Part shown: one piece after another, positions 9,896-17,476 of the stretch
Layout of the letters: every line of letters starts with the position of its first letter
Numbering within the stretch: position 1 is the first letter of the stretch
Assembly: GCA_026417075.1 (NCBI GenBank)
Contig: JAOADY010000159.1
Location: 1 to 39,425, forward strand
DNA: 39,425 nucleotides
Direction: 5' to 3'
Source: Caloramator sp.
Lineage (GTDB): Bacteria > Bacillota > Clostridia > Clostridiales > Caloramatoraceae
Made by a program: the position numbers and the translations under genes
The notes under the pieces: model-generated
Database searches by the model: none
The model's input: only the letters and a program-made list of their open reading frames with translations
Told to the model about the DNA's origin: nothing

Positions 9896-9938
9896 AAAGC
9901 CGTTTTAGAGAAATGGAATTTTCCATTAAGACAGCTTT
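9896..9938 (+). repeat. Stem-loop downstream of the antiporter gene
   Basis: Outer arms AAAGC/GCTTT continue, with one mismatch and a G-T pair, into the inner palindrome AATGGAATTTTCCATT. No clear T-run follows, so it may be a weak terminator or an mRNA 3'-end stabiliser. The remaining gap to 10200 is about 80% A+T and I see nothing else in it. Confidence 0.5.
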
Positions 9939-10200
9939 GATAGTTTTAATATATAACATATCTCCTTTTTTATATACTTTTATATTTGAATAATTTTAGT
10001 CCTATCATATATATTTCTTTTAGGTTTTAAAAAAAGTTTATAAATAATTATTTTTGTATTCATTAAAAAAGCATTGTAAAATTATATTGATATGAATAAA
10101 TATGTTTATGGTAATAATTTATAATTAATATATACAAAATAAAATAAGTGCTTATTTTTAATAACCTTGCGTATAAACAAACAAAAATATGAATAAATAC

Positions 10201-10229
10201 TTGAATTTTAAAACCAATTGGATTATAAT
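10201..10229 (+). promoter_or_regulatory. Sigma-A-type promoter for the small zinc-ribbon gene
   Basis: TTGAAT (10201-10206) and TATAAT (10224-10229) with a 17-bp spacer. The expected start point lies about 60 nt before the ATG at 10298. Confidence 0.65.
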
Positions 10230-10297
10230 AAAGATGTAGTGAATAAAAATACACGTAAAATGAATAATATTAAATGGGTAGAAATGGAGTGTTTTTT

Positions 10298-10468
10298 ATG
10301 GAAAAAAATATAATGAATGTAAATATAGATTTGAGAGAAATTGAAAGAAGTCCTTATAGAAACAGGGAGCAAAAATGCATGGGTTGTGGGTATATGAAAA
10401 GACCTTCCTCTTATGGAGTTTGTTATTTTTGTCATTTAAATTATCTCAAAAAACATGATAAAAGATAA
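10298..10468 (+). CDS. Small zinc-ribbon protein of unknown function
   Basis: A 56-residue basic protein that I do not recognise. It has two CxxC knuckles, CMGC and CYFC, 12 residues apart, which should bind one zinc ion, and a lysine/arginine-rich tail (YLKKHDKR). The ATG at 10298 is chosen over one 24 nt upstream because GGAGTG lies 7 nt before it. The gene has its own promoter and a strong terminator, so it is a real single-gene unit. It lies immediately upstream of spoVT. Small zinc-finger proteins such as Gin (CsfB) and Fin act as anti-sigma factors in sporulation. A similar role here is only a hypothesis; cysteine spacing is the only resemblance. Confidence 0.7.
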   Translation: MEKNIMNVNIDLREIERSPYRNREQKCMGCGYMKRPSSYGVCYFCHLNYLKKHDKR

Positions 10469-10477
10469 AGGTTTATT

Positions 10478-10507
10478 AAAACTTAGGAAATGATCCTAAG
10501 TTTTTTT
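10478..10507 (+). terminator. Rho-independent terminator
   Basis: ACTTAGGA, AATGA loop, TCCTAAGT, then T6. It ends the small zinc-ribbon gene. Confidence 0.9.
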
Positions 10508-10616
10508 ATTATTAATAAGAAATTTTGTTCTATTTTGGGTATAATTTTCTGAAATTTGAAGAAATTAATATTAAGGTAAAATATATAATCTAATACACAT
10601 TTAAGGAGGTAAAGTA

Positions 10617-11174
10617 ATGAAAGCGACGGGAATAGTAAGAAGAATTGATGATTTAGGGAGAGTTGTTATACCAAAAGAGATAAGACGTACATTAAGGATT
10701 AGAGAAGGAGACCCTCTTGAAATTTTTACAGATCGTGAAGGAGGAATAATACTAAAAAAATATTCTCCAATTGGGGAATTAAGCGATTTTGCAAAGGAAT
10801 ATGCTGAGGCTTTGCAACAATCTATTGGTCATGCAATACTTATTTGTGATAGAGATTCTATTATAGCTGTTGCAGGAGCAACAAAAAAAGAATACATGGA
10901 AAAAAGTATTAGTGAGGATGTTGAAAAAATATTAAATGAGAGAAAGACTATTATGCATAATGCAAAGGATGGAGGAAAGGGCTTTGCTATAACTAGTGAT
11001 GAAGAAGATGGCACAGCATATACAGCTCAAGTTATTTCGCCTATTATAGCTGAAGGTGATGCAATCGGAGCAGTAATAATAATGTCAAAGGATGAAAATG
11101 TTATTATGGGAGATCAGGAGAAAAAGCTTTCAGAAACAGCAGCTGTATTTTTAGGTAAACAGATGGAGCAATAA
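10617..11174 (+). CDS. spoVT: Stage V sporulation protein T, AbrB-family regulator
   Basis: A 185-residue transcription factor. In Bacillus it tunes sigma-G-dependent forespore genes and spore-coat and germination properties. Residues 1-50 are an AbrB swapped-hairpin DNA-binding domain, almost canonical (KATGIVRRIDDLGRVVIPKE). Residues 55-180 form a GAF-like domain with no obvious ligand motif. The length matches SpoVT, not the shorter AbrB or Abh. An AAGGAGG precedes the ATG. It is monocistronic, with its own terminator, between the zinc-ribbon gene and spoVB. A forespore promoter would be expected, but I could not place one confidently in the 100 bp upstream. Confidence 0.95.
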   Translation: MKATGIVRRIDDLGRVVIPKEIRRTLRIREGDPLEIFTDREGGIILKKYSPIGELSDFAKEYAEALQQSIGHAILICDRDSIIAVAGATKKEYMEKSISEDVEKILNERKTIMHNAKDGGKGFAITSDEEDGTAYTAQVISPIIAEGDAIGAVIIMSKDENVIMGDQEKKLSETAAVFLGKQMEQ

Positions 11175-11183
11175 TTATTTTAT

Positions 11184-11208
11184 AGCAGCCTTAGGCTGCT
11201 TTTATTTT
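11184..11208 (+). terminator. Rho-independent terminator of spoVT
   Basis: AGCAGCC, TTA loop, GGCTGCT, then TTTATTTT. Confidence 0.85.
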
Positions 11209-11293
11209 GCATATAATCTATCTAAGAATAATATTTTAATATAAGAAAAAGTATTGACTTGAATATATGTATTAATTTTATAGGGGGATATGG

Positions 11294-12820
11294 ATGAAAA
11301 AGAATATAGTAAAGGGAACCTTGATACTTGGAATTGCAGGAATTATTGCTAAATTTTTGGGTTTTTTTTTTAGAATACCTTTAATATATATGATAGGAGA
11401 GGAAGGCATTGGATTATATCAGTTGACATATCCATTATATACTTTTCTTTTAGGTATATCTTCAGGTATTCCCATTGCGATATCTAAAATGATATCCGAA
11501 AGAATTGCATTAAATAAAACAAAAGAAGCCTGCCGTATATTTAAAATAGCTTTTTTTATTATGGGTATATTTGGAGGAATTTCAAGCATATTTTTAATAA
11601 TTTTTTCAAAAGAAATTATATATTATTTAAGATGGAGTAAGGATTCCTATTATTCACTTTTAGGTATTTCTCTTGCGCCTTTTTTTACATGCGTTTTATC
11701 TGCTTTTAGAGGGTATTTTCAAGGTGTTCAAGATATGACCCCACCAGCAGTATCTTTAATAATAGAGCAGATTATGAGAGTTTTGCTTGGCGTTGGACTT
11801 GCATATTTATTACTTCCATATGGTATAGCAGTTGCTGCAGGTGGAGCGTCTTTTGGAGCTGTTACAGGTTCAATAGCAGGTCTTTTTTGGATGATTTTAT
11901 GTTATTCAAAAAAGAGATTGAGATATATAGAAAAACAGTCATCATCTTCTTCAATTGTAATTTTGATTGAAATATTTAAAATTGCAATACCTATATCAAT
12001 AGGACAGGCAATTGGGGCAGTAATGTCTCTGATAGATTCAATATTAGTCGTTGGATTGCTTAAAAATGCAGGATTTAATGAGCAATATGCTACTGTGCTT
12101 TACGGTCAGCTTACAGGGAAGGCATTTGTGCTAATTAATGTGCCCTTAACTCTTTCAATAGCATTATCACAAAGTACAGTACCTGCGATTTCAGAAAGTT
12201 TTGCAATAGGGAATAGAGAAAAAATGGTAAGAGATATTAAAACATCTTATAAACTAGCTATGATATTGGCTCTCCCTTGCTGTAGTGGACTTTATGTGCT
12301 TGCGGAACCTATACTTTCTTTAATATTTCAGGGTTTTAGCCAAGGATGGAATTTGATGCAGATATTATCCATTGCAGCTTTATTTATTATAATTGCTCAA
12401 ACTTCTACAAGTATACTTAATGGAACTGGAAAAACATTTATTCCTGTTTGTGTTATGGTGCTTGGAAGTATAATTAAGGTTATAATAAATATAATATTTA
12501 TACCTATACCAGCTTTAAATATTAAAGCTGCGGCCTATGGGACACTTATATCTTATTTTATTGTTGCTTTAATTGATTTTGTACTTGTGGTAAAATATAC
12601 AAAGATCAATATTGACTTTAAGGAGATATTGATTAATCCATTGATATGCACAATTACTATGGTTTTGGTTGTAATGATTAGTTATACTTTTATTTATAAT
12701 TTAACTTCAACAAAAAATTTAACAACAATAACATCAATTTTATTAGGAGCTATATCCTATTTTGTTATGCTGATTGTGACAAAAACTTTAACTTTAAGTG
12801 AAATTAAAAGAATAATTTAA
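11294..12820 (+). CDS. spoVB: SpoVB/MurJ-type polysaccharide flippase (MOP superfamily)
   Basis: A 508-residue integral membrane protein with about 14 TM helices. The N-terminal KGTLILGIAGIIAKFLGFFF and the following RIPLIYMIGEEGIGLYQL are the SpoVB/YabM signature of the MATE-like lipid-II and polysaccharide flippase family. SpoVB proteins flip peptidoglycan precursors for the spore cortex. In the conserved Bacillus order this slot is held by the paralogue YabM, so either label is possible. GGGGG at 11283-11287 precedes the ATG. The stop is 16 bp from mazG, which suggests one operon. Confidence 0.9.
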   Translation: MKKNIVKGTLILGIAGIIAKFLGFFFRIPLIYMIGEEGIGLYQLTYPLYTFLLGISSGIPIAISKMISERIALNKTKEACRIFKIAFFIMGIFGGISSIFLIIFSKEIIYYLRWSKDSYYSLLGISLAPFFTCVLSAFRGYFQGVQDMTPPAVSLIIEQIMRVLLGVGLAYLLLPYGIAVAAGGASFGAVTGSIAGLFWMILCYSKKRLRYIEKQSSSSSIVILIEIFKIAIPISIGQAIGAVMSLIDSILVVGLLKNAGFNEQYATVLYGQLTGKAFVLINVPLTLSIALSQSTVPAISESFAIGNREKMVRDIKTSYKLAMILALPCCSGLYVLAEPILSLIFQGFSQGWNLMQILSIAALFIIIAQTSTSILNGTGKTFIPVCVMVLGSIIKVIINIIFIPIPALNIKAAAYGTLISYFIVALIDFVLVVKYTKINIDFKEILINPLICTITMVLVVMISYTFIYNLTSTKNLTTITSILLGAISYFVMLIVTKTLTLSEIKRII

Positions 12821-12836
12821 CGAAGGGGATGAATTA

Positions 12837-14300
12837 ATGATAAAAATAATAGGTTTAGGACCAGGTTCATGGGATGATTTAACTTTAAAATGTATAAATG
12901 CAATTAAATATGCTAATAATTTATATTTGAGGACAGATAAACATCCTTGTGTTGAGTATATTAGAAGTCTTGGTATTCCATTTAAAACCTTTGACAATTT
13001 TTATGAAAAAAGCGATAATTTTGATGAGGTTTATGAAAAAATAGCAAGGCATATAGTAAACCTTGAGGATGTTGTTTATGCTGTTCCTGGGCATCCCCTT
13101 GTTGCAGAGAAGTCAGTATCTTTAATACTGAATTATGCTAAGGAAAAGGGAATAGATGTTGAAGTTATACCTGCATTAAGCTTTGTTGATGTAATTATAA
13201 ATGCTATTAAAATTGATCCTATTGAAGGACTTAAGGTAATTGACGCTCTTCAGATTGAAAATCATATGCCGGATATAAATGTTGGTAATATTATAACTCA
13301 AATATATTCAAAAATAGTAGCTTCTGATGTAAAGATAAAGTTAATGGATTATTATAGTGATGATCAGGAAGTATATTTAATAAGGGCAGCAGGAGTTAAA
13401 GAACTTGAAAAAATACAAAAAATGCCTCTGTTTGAGATTGACAGAGTAGATTGGATAGATCACCTTACAAGTCTATATATTCCACCATCAACTAAGCGTA
13501 CAAGGTATAATATTGAAGATTTAGTAGATGTAATGAAAAAACTTAGAAGTGAAAACGGATGCCCTTGGGATAGAGAGCAAACCCATGAAACTCTTAAAAG
13601 ATATCTTATTGAAGAAGCTTATGAGGTAATTGATGCTATTGATAAGAATGATATGGAAGCGCTTTGCGAAGAACTTGGAGATGTATTATTACAAGTAGTA
13701 TTTCATAGTCAAATAGCAGAGGAATTTGGAGAATTTAATTTAAAGGATGTGATATATGGGATAACAGATAAAATGATAAAAAGGCATACTCATGTTTTCG
13801 GAGATGATGTATGTGAAACCTCTGATGATGTTATGCAAAATTGGGAAAAGATAAAAAAAGATGAAAAGAATATAGAATCATATACAGATAACTTAAAGGC
13901 AATACCTAAAGTTCTTCCGGCTCTTTTGAGAAGCTATAAGGTTCAGGAAAAGGCATCTCAGGCTGGTTTTGATTGGAATAAAGTAGATTTAGCAATAGAC
14001 AAAGTTAAAGAAGAACTTGAAGAATTTCTTGAGGTGTATAAATCAAATAATTATGAAAATACAATGGAAGAAATTGGTGATTTATTGTTTGCGGTTGTAA
14101 ATGTTTCAAGATTTTTAGAAATAAATCCTGAATTTGCATTGACAAAAACGATAGAAAAGTTTATAACAAGATTTGAATATATTGAAAAAACAGCAACAGA
14201 AAATGGGAAAAATCTTGAAGATATGACTTTAAATGAGATGGATCAGCTGTGGAATGAAGCTAAATTCAAAAAAAATAATTCAAAAAGAAGGATTTTTTAA
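12837..14300 (+). CDS. mazG: MazG nucleotide pyrophosphohydrolase with N-terminal tetrapyrrole-methylase domain (YabN type)
   Basis: A 487-residue two-part protein. Residues 1-215 form a tetrapyrrole (corrin/porphyrin) methylase-like fold beginning IKIIGLGPGSWDDLTL, with VYAVPGHPLVAEKS. Residues 225-480 hold two tandem MazG all-alpha NTP pyrophosphohydrolase modules: ENGCPWDREQTHETL with the metal-binding EEAYE and EELGDVL helices, then a second set with EELEE and EEIGDLLF. MazG hydrolyses non-canonical NTPs and can lower ppGpp. The role of the methylase-like domain is not known to me. The fusion is standard for Firmicutes in this gene order. GAAGGGGATG precedes the ATG, 16 bp after spoVB. 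Confidence 0.95.
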   Translation: MIKIIGLGPGSWDDLTLKCINAIKYANNLYLRTDKHPCVEYIRSLGIPFKTFDNFYEKSDNFDEVYEKIARHIVNLEDVVYAVPGHPLVAEKSVSLILNYAKEKGIDVEVIPALSFVDVIINAIKIDPIEGLKVIDALQIENHMPDINVGNIITQIYSKIVASDVKIKLMDYYSDDQEVYLIRAAGVKELEKIQKMPLFEIDRVDWIDHLTSLYIPPSTKRTRYNIEDLVDVMKKLRSENGCPWDREQTHETLKRYLIEEAYEVIDAIDKNDMEALCEELGDVLLQVVFHSQIAEEFGEFNLKDVIYGITDKMIKRHTHVFGDDVCETSDDVMQNWEKIKKDEKNIESYTDNLKAIPKVLPALLRSYKVQEKASQAGFDWNKVDLAIDKVKEELEEFLEVYKSNNYENTMEEIGDLLFAVVNVSRFLEINPEFALTKTIEKFITRFEYIEKTATENGKNLEDMTLNEMDQLWNEAKFKKNNSKRRIF

Positions 14301-14359
14301 ACTTGTGAAGAATTAACTACTGTAATCTATTAAATAGATTAACTAAGGAGGTTATCAAA

Positions 14360-14635
14360 GTGAACAAAGCAGAACTTATTACTTCAATAGCAGAAAAAAG
14401 TGCATTAACAAAAAAGGATGCTGAAAAGGCACTTAAGGCATTTATGGAAAGTGTCGAAGAAGCATTAGAAAAAAATGACAAGGTGCAACTTGTTGGTTTT
14501 GGAACATTTGAAGTTAGAGAAAGAGGAGAAAGAAAAGGAAGAAATCCAAAGACATTAGAAGAAATAACAATTCCAGCATCAAAGGTTCCAGTATTTAAAG
14601 CAGGAAAAGAATTAAAAGATAAGGTGAATAAGTAA
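14360..14635 (+). CDS. hup: HU-family DNA-binding protein
   Basis: A 91-residue nucleoid-associated protein, the usual HU length. It contains the DNA-intercalating arm region with GFGTFEVRERGERKGRNP and the terminal VPVFKAGKELKDKV. It bends DNA without sequence specificity, as a dimer. The start is GTG at 14360, supported by AAGGAGG 9 nt upstream. It has its own terminator, but the 59-bp gap to mazG shows no convincing promoter, so it may also be read from upstream. Confidence 0.95.
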   Translation: MNKAELITSIAEKSALTKKDAEKALKAFMESVEEALEKNDKVQLVGFGTFEVRERGERKGRNPKTLEEITIPASKVPVFKAGKELKDKVNK

Positions 14636-14637
14636 AA

Positions 14638-14662
14638 ATCAGGTCTTGTACCTGGTTTTTTT
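14638..14662 (+). terminator. Rho-independent terminator of hup
   Basis: ATCAGGT, CTTGT loop, ACCTGGT, then T6. It lies between hup and rqcP. Confidence 0.85.
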
Positions 14663-14682
14663 AAGTTTAAGGAAGTGTTAAT

Positions 14683-14940
14683 ATGAGATTAGATAAATTT
14701 TTAAAAGTATCGAGGATAATAAAAAGAAGAACCGTAGCTAAAGAAGTTTGTGATACGGGGAAGGTATTGGTAAATGGAAAGGTAGCAAAACCTGGTACTG
14801 ATGTTAAAGTTGGAGATATAATTGAAATTCAATATGCCTCAGGAGCAGTTAAGGCTAAGGTAAATGAAATATTAGAGCATGTAACAAAATCAGATGCTGA
14901 AAAGATGTATACAATAATAACTGGAAAAGAAATTGAATAG
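14683..14940 (+). CDS. rqcP: RqcP (YabO), S4-domain ribosome-quality-control factor
   Basis: An 85-residue RNA-binding protein. Nearly all of it is an S4 domain: MRLDKFLKVSRIIKRRTVAK, GKVLVNGKVAKPGTDVKVGD. In Bacillus RqcP binds the obstructed 50S subunit with RqcH and helps add poly-alanine tails to stalled nascent chains. The small size separates it from tRNA synthetases and pseudouridine synthases that carry S4 modules. GGAAG precedes the ATG. It is followed by a terminator and then the DnaA-box pair. Confidence 0.93.
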   Translation: MRLDKFLKVSRIIKRRTVAKEVCDTGKVLVNGKVAKPGTDVKVGDIIEIQYASGAVKAKVNEILEHVTKSDAEKMYTIITGKEIE

Positions 14941-14945
14941 TAATT

Positions 14946-14973
14946 AAAAGTCAAGCTATGCTTGGCTTTTTTT
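14946..14973 (+). terminator. Rho-independent terminator of rqcP
   Basis: AAAGTCAAGC, TAT loop, GCTTGGCTTT (one G-T pair), then further T residues. Confidence 0.85.
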
Positions 14974-14983
14974 ATGCACAATC

Positions 14984-15004
14984 TGTGGATAAATCTGTGG
15001 ATAT
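14984..15004 (-). promoter_or_regulatory. Pair of DnaA-box-like sites upstream of yabP
   Basis: On the + strand TGTGGATAA (14984-14992) is the exact complement of the consensus DnaA box TTATCCACA. TGTGGATAT (14996-15004) is one base off. They are in the same orientation with start points 12 bp apart. They lie in the 162-bp gap between rqcP and yabP, after the rqcP terminator. Function is inferred only from the motif. Confidence 0.55.
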
Positions 15005-15102
15005 GTTGTGAGAAAAATGTGGGTTTATGTTAGTAATTAAAAATTTTTGAGTTATAAATTTACTAGTTTTTGCATATTATTATATGAGATTGGAGGGATT
15101 AT

Positions 15103-15387
15103 ATGGAAATAAAGGCTATTAAATCTCAACATAATCATGTAGTTCATATTGAAAGCAGACAAAGGATAGATATAACGGGAGTCATTAATGTAGTAACGTT
15201 TAATGAAGAAAATATTATTTTGGTAACTGAGATGGGAGGACTTAATATAAAGGGGGAAAATATGAAGGTAAATAAGTTGAATGTGGATAATGGGGATATG
15301 TGTATTGAAGGGGAGTTTATATCTATGATTTATACAACGAAGGAGGCAGGTAAAAAAGAAGGTATTATAAAGAAGCTCTTTAAATAG
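15103..15387 (+). CDS. yabP: Sporulation protein YabP
   Basis: A 94-residue beta-rich protein of the YabP/YqfC family, needed in Bacillus mother-cell spore development, with unknown biochemistry. The visible pattern is alternating strands with RQRIDITGVINVVTFNEENI and GGLNIKGENMKVNKLNVDNG, which is typical of the family. GGAGGG lies about 6 nt before the ATG. It heads the yabP-yabQ-divIC-yabR run, and the pairing with yabQ is conserved in spore formers. The possible DnaA sites lie about 100 bp upstream. Confidence 0.9.
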   Translation: MEIKAIKSQHNHVVHIESRQRIDITGVINVVTFNEENIILVTEMGGLNIKGENMKVNKLNVDNGDMCIEGEFISMIYTTKEAGKKEGIIKKLFK

Positions 15388-15415
15388 TCTTATTAAGAAT
15401 TCTGGAGGAATATTT

Positions 15416-15880
15416 ATGATACTTCCAATCAATACTCAAATATATTATTTTGTATATACAGCAATTGCAGGTATAATTATAGGGGTAATGTTTGATGTTT
15501 ATAGAATTCTAAGGGGATTTAACAGCCCCAATAGACTTATAACGGCAGTTTCTGATTTGTTGTTTTGGATTTTTACTGCTATTTTAATATTTATATTTTT
15601 TTTCTTTACGAATAATGGAGAACTTCGTTATTATACATTTGTTGGTCTCATACTAGGAATATTTTTATATTTTAAGTTTATCAGCAGTATAATATTAAAA
15701 ACTTTAAGATTTTTAATATATTATTTTATAAAATTTTTTAGAGTAATAATAATTTTAATTTTTTATCCGATAAGCTTAATAAGTTATGTATTCAAATTAA
15801 TTATATATGAAGTTAGAAAATCTATAGTGGAATTTTTTAGAAATAAAAAATTAAAAATTAAGAAGGAAAATGGAATATAA
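15416..15880 (+). CDS. yabQ: Spore cortex biosynthesis membrane protein YabQ
   Basis: A 154-residue membrane protein with about four to five TM segments. The N-terminal half (FVYTAIAGIIIGVMFDVYRI, with the conserved Asp-Val-Tyr-Arg after the first helix) matches YabQ, which localises to the forespore membrane and is required for cortex formation in Bacillus. The C-terminal tail is basic (RNKKLKIKKENG). GGAGGA precedes the ATG, 28 bp after yabP. Confidence 0.88.
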   Translation: MILPINTQIYYFVYTAIAGIIIGVMFDVYRILRGFNSPNRLITAVSDLLFWIFTAILIFIFFFFTNNGELRYYTFVGLILGIFLYFKFISSIILKTLRFLIYYFIKFFRVIIILIFYPISLISYVFKLIIYEVRKSIVEFFRNKKLKIKKENGI

Positions 15881-15924
15881 TAAAGAATATTAAATTATAA
15901 AACTTTATGAAGGAGAATAGATAT

Positions 15925-16194
15925 ATGAAAAAAAGAAAGCTGGTTATATTAATATTTATTTTATTATTCTTTGGAGTAATATTTGTAAAGCAGCAAATTA
16001 TAATAAATAGGCTAAATAAGGAGTATAAGCAGTATAATGACCAGCTTACAAAGCTAAAGATGCAAAATGAACAATTGAAAGAGCAGTTTAATATGATGCA
16101 GAGGGAGGATTACATTGAAGATCTTGCAAGAGAAAAACTTGGACTTGCTAAGCCAGGTGAAATTTTATTTATAGATAAGAATAAGAAAAAATGA
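15925..16194 (+). CDS. divIC: DivIC/FtsB-like septum formation initiator
   Basis: An 89-residue bitopic division protein. It has a basic N-terminus (MKKRKL), one TM helix (about 7-23), then an extracytoplasmic coiled coil (about 27-65) and a C-terminal YIEDLAREKLGLAKPGE motif. That motif is the hallmark of the family, which joins FtsL and DivIB in the divisome. The start is the ATG at 15925, because AAGGAG at 15910-15915 lies 9 nt before it. An ATG six codons upstream overlaps that ribosome site and is rejected. Confidence 0.92.
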   Translation: MKKRKLVILIFILLFFGVIFVKQQIIINRLNKEYKQYNDQLTKLKMQNEQLKEQFNMMQREDYIEDLAREKLGLAKPGEILFIDKNKKK

Positions 16195-16272
16195 GATTCA
16201 TAAATTGACTGATAAAATAAATTTATGTATAATAGTAATATTAAAAAACTATTAAGGAGGAATTTCTACAAT

Positions 16273-16677
16273 ATGACCCTGCAAATAGGAAGCGTATTAG
16301 AGGGCACAATAGTTAATATTACTAATTTTGGAGCCTTTGTTGATTTATCAGGAAAGACAGGTTTAGTTCACATCTCAGAAATATCGGATACTTATGTTAA
16401 GGACATAAGGCAACATTTAAAGGAAAAGGACAAGGTTAAAGTAAAAGTAATAGGAATCGATGATAATGGTAAAATAAGTCTTTCAATAAGACAAGTAAAT
16501 TCTCAAAAAAAGACAAATAAACCAGTTGAAATAGATTGGGATTATGAGAAGAAAAAGACATCGACTTTATCCTTTGAAGAAAGATTAGCGAAATTTTTAA
16601 AGGATAGTGAAGAAAAATTTCAGGATATAAAAAAGAATCAAGAATCAAAACGCAGTGGAGGCTATGCAAGAAGATAG
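16273..16677 (+). CDS. yabR: S1-domain RNA-binding protein YabR
   Basis: A 134-residue protein with one S1/OB-fold domain (about 1-75: LQIGSVLEGTIVNITNFGAF, TGLVHISEISDTYV, VKVKVIGIDDNGKISLSIRQ) and a charged, probably disordered tail. It is similar to the general stress protein 13/YabR family. RNA binding is expected; its target is unknown. The ATG at 16273 is chosen over one 48 nt upstream because AAGGAGG lies between the two, at the right distance for 16273. It is the last gene of the run before the tRNA cluster, as in Bacillus. Confidence 0.9.
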   Translation: MTLQIGSVLEGTIVNITNFGAFVDLSGKTGLVHISEISDTYVKDIRQHLKEKDKVKVKVIGIDDNGKISLSIRQVNSQKKTNKPVEIDWDYEKKKTSTLSFEERLAKFLKDSEEKFQDIKKNQESKRSGGYARR

Positions 16678-16741
16678 GCTTATAAAAGTCTTTTTTATGC
16701 AATAGCAGGGCTTAAAGAAAGTGCTTTGTATTAAGGGGTAA

Positions 16742-16776
16742 GGGAAAGAAGCTTAAGTATAATAAGTTTTTTTCCC
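16742..16776 (+). terminator. Hairpin downstream of yabR, possible terminator
   Basis: A 14-bp stem with two G-T pairs: GGGAAAGAAGCTTA / TAAGTTTTTTTCCC, loop AGTATAA. There is no T-run after the stem, so termination efficiency is uncertain. Confidence 0.55.
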
Positions 16777-16838
16777 TGTTATTTAATTATATAAATAATG
16801 AGTGTAAATAATTGGCTAAAAAAAATTTTAAAATTATG

Positions 16839-16867
16839 TTGACTTAATTCTAAAATCATTATATAAT
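16839..16867 (+). promoter_or_regulatory. Sigma-A promoter of the tRNA operon
   Basis: TTGACT (16839-16844) and TATAAT (16862-16867), 17-bp spacer. The predicted start is about 16 nt before the first tRNA. Confidence 0.85.
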
Positions 16868-16890
16868 TTATATTGTCGCAAGAGCGATTT

Positions 16891-16980
16891 GCCGGAGTGG
16901 CGGAACAGGCAGACGCACAGGACTTAAAATCCTGCGATCCCTAAAGGATCGTACCGGTTCGACCCCGGTCTCCGGCACCA
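16891..16980 (+). tRNA. tRNA-Leu (anticodon TAA)
   Basis: Acceptor arms GCCGGAG and CTCCGGC pair fully. The anticodon loop reads CTTAAAA (TAA). A long variable arm, ATCCCTAAAGGAT, marks a class II tRNA. The T-loop is GGTTCGACCCC, and the 3' CCA is encoded. Confidence 0.95.
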
Positions 16981-16988
16981 TTTAATAT

Positions 16989-17065
<77 letters not shown>

Positions 17066-17069
17066 AAAT

Positions 17070-17146
17070 GGCGGCGTAGCTCAGTTGGCCAGAGCATTCG
17101 GTTCATACCCGAAGTGTCAGCGGTTCGAATCCGTTCGCCGCCACCA
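17070..17146 (+). tRNA. Elongator tRNA-Met (anticodon CAT)
   Basis: Acceptor GGCGGCG/CGCCGCC pairs fully. The anticodon loop TTCATAC sits on a TTCGG/CCGAA stem. It resembles Firmicute elongator tRNA-Met (GGCGGTGTAGCTCAG type) more than tRNA-Ile2. CCA is encoded. Bacillus also has a tRNA-Met gene next to spoIIE. Confidence 0.88.
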
Positions 17147-17159
17147 TAATACATAGACG

Positions 17160-17180
17160 GCACCAATTAGGTGTTTTTTT
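17160..17180 (+). terminator. Terminator of the tRNA operon
   Basis: GCACC, AATTA loop, GGTGT, then a T-run, 14 nt after the last tRNA. Confidence 0.8.
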
Positions 17181-17204
17181 ATTGCGATTTATTATTAATT
17201 GTGC

Positions 17205-17256
17205 AATAAAACCTTTATTGAGCATGTAATCTAGCTTAATAAAGGTTTTATTTTTT
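17205..17256 (+). terminator. Second, larger hairpin terminator after the tRNAs
   Basis: A perfect 15-bp stem, AATAAAACCTTTATT / AATAAAGGTTTTATT, is extended by GAGC/GCTT to 19 bp with a 10-nt loop, and is followed by T4. It isolates the spoIIE promoter from tRNA read-through. Confidence 0.75.
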
Positions 17257-17338
17257 GTAATTATTAAAGTTTTTTAGTTCTTTTTTTCTTCTTTTTTAGA
17301 TTAATGTTTTAGATTTTTTAAGTATAATTTATCTGATT

Positions 17339-17446
17339 TAAGTCGAAGATTATTTATTGCTATAATATTTTATTAATATGTGTCATAACTTTTTTAAAGT
17401 TAATGTATTCATAATGACAAACATTTTTGAATATATTTGATATAAT
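17339..17446 (+). promoter_or_regulatory. Probable Spo0A-activated spoIIE promoter
   Basis: ATGACA (17414-17419) and TATAAT (17441-17446) are 21 bp apart. That matches the unusual long spacing known for the Bacillus spoIIE promoter, which sigma-A uses only with Spo0A~P. Spo0A-box-like 9-mers (consensus TTTGTCRAA), each 7 of 9, lie at 17339-17347 (TAAGTCGAA), 17379-17387 (TGTGTCATA) and, on the minus strand overlapping the -35, 17413-17421 (TTTGTCATT). The gap from 17257 to 17338 is AT-rich with nothing else seen. Confidence 0.65.
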
Positions 17447-17476
17447 AACCTCACATCTAAAAAGTGGGGTGATTAT

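Noticed and set aside
10063-10435. Two short minus-strand open frames (10063-10254 and 10223-10435)
   Set aside because: They are AT-rich low-complexity frames without ribosome sites; the second is antisense to the zinc-ribbon gene.
15018-15026. Third DnaA box after the pair (TGTGGGTTT)
   Set aside because: Only 6 of 9 positions agree with the consensus.
15052-15432. A 126-codon open frame on the minus strand
   Set aside because: It is antisense to yabP and the start of yabQ, has no ribosome site, and its composition reads as AT-rich shadow sequence; yabP is clearly recognisable on the + strand.
17070-17146. tRNA-Ile2 (CAT anticodon read as lysidine)
   Set aside because: The acceptor stem and D-arm resemble Firmicute elongator tRNA-Met rather than tRNA-Ile2.
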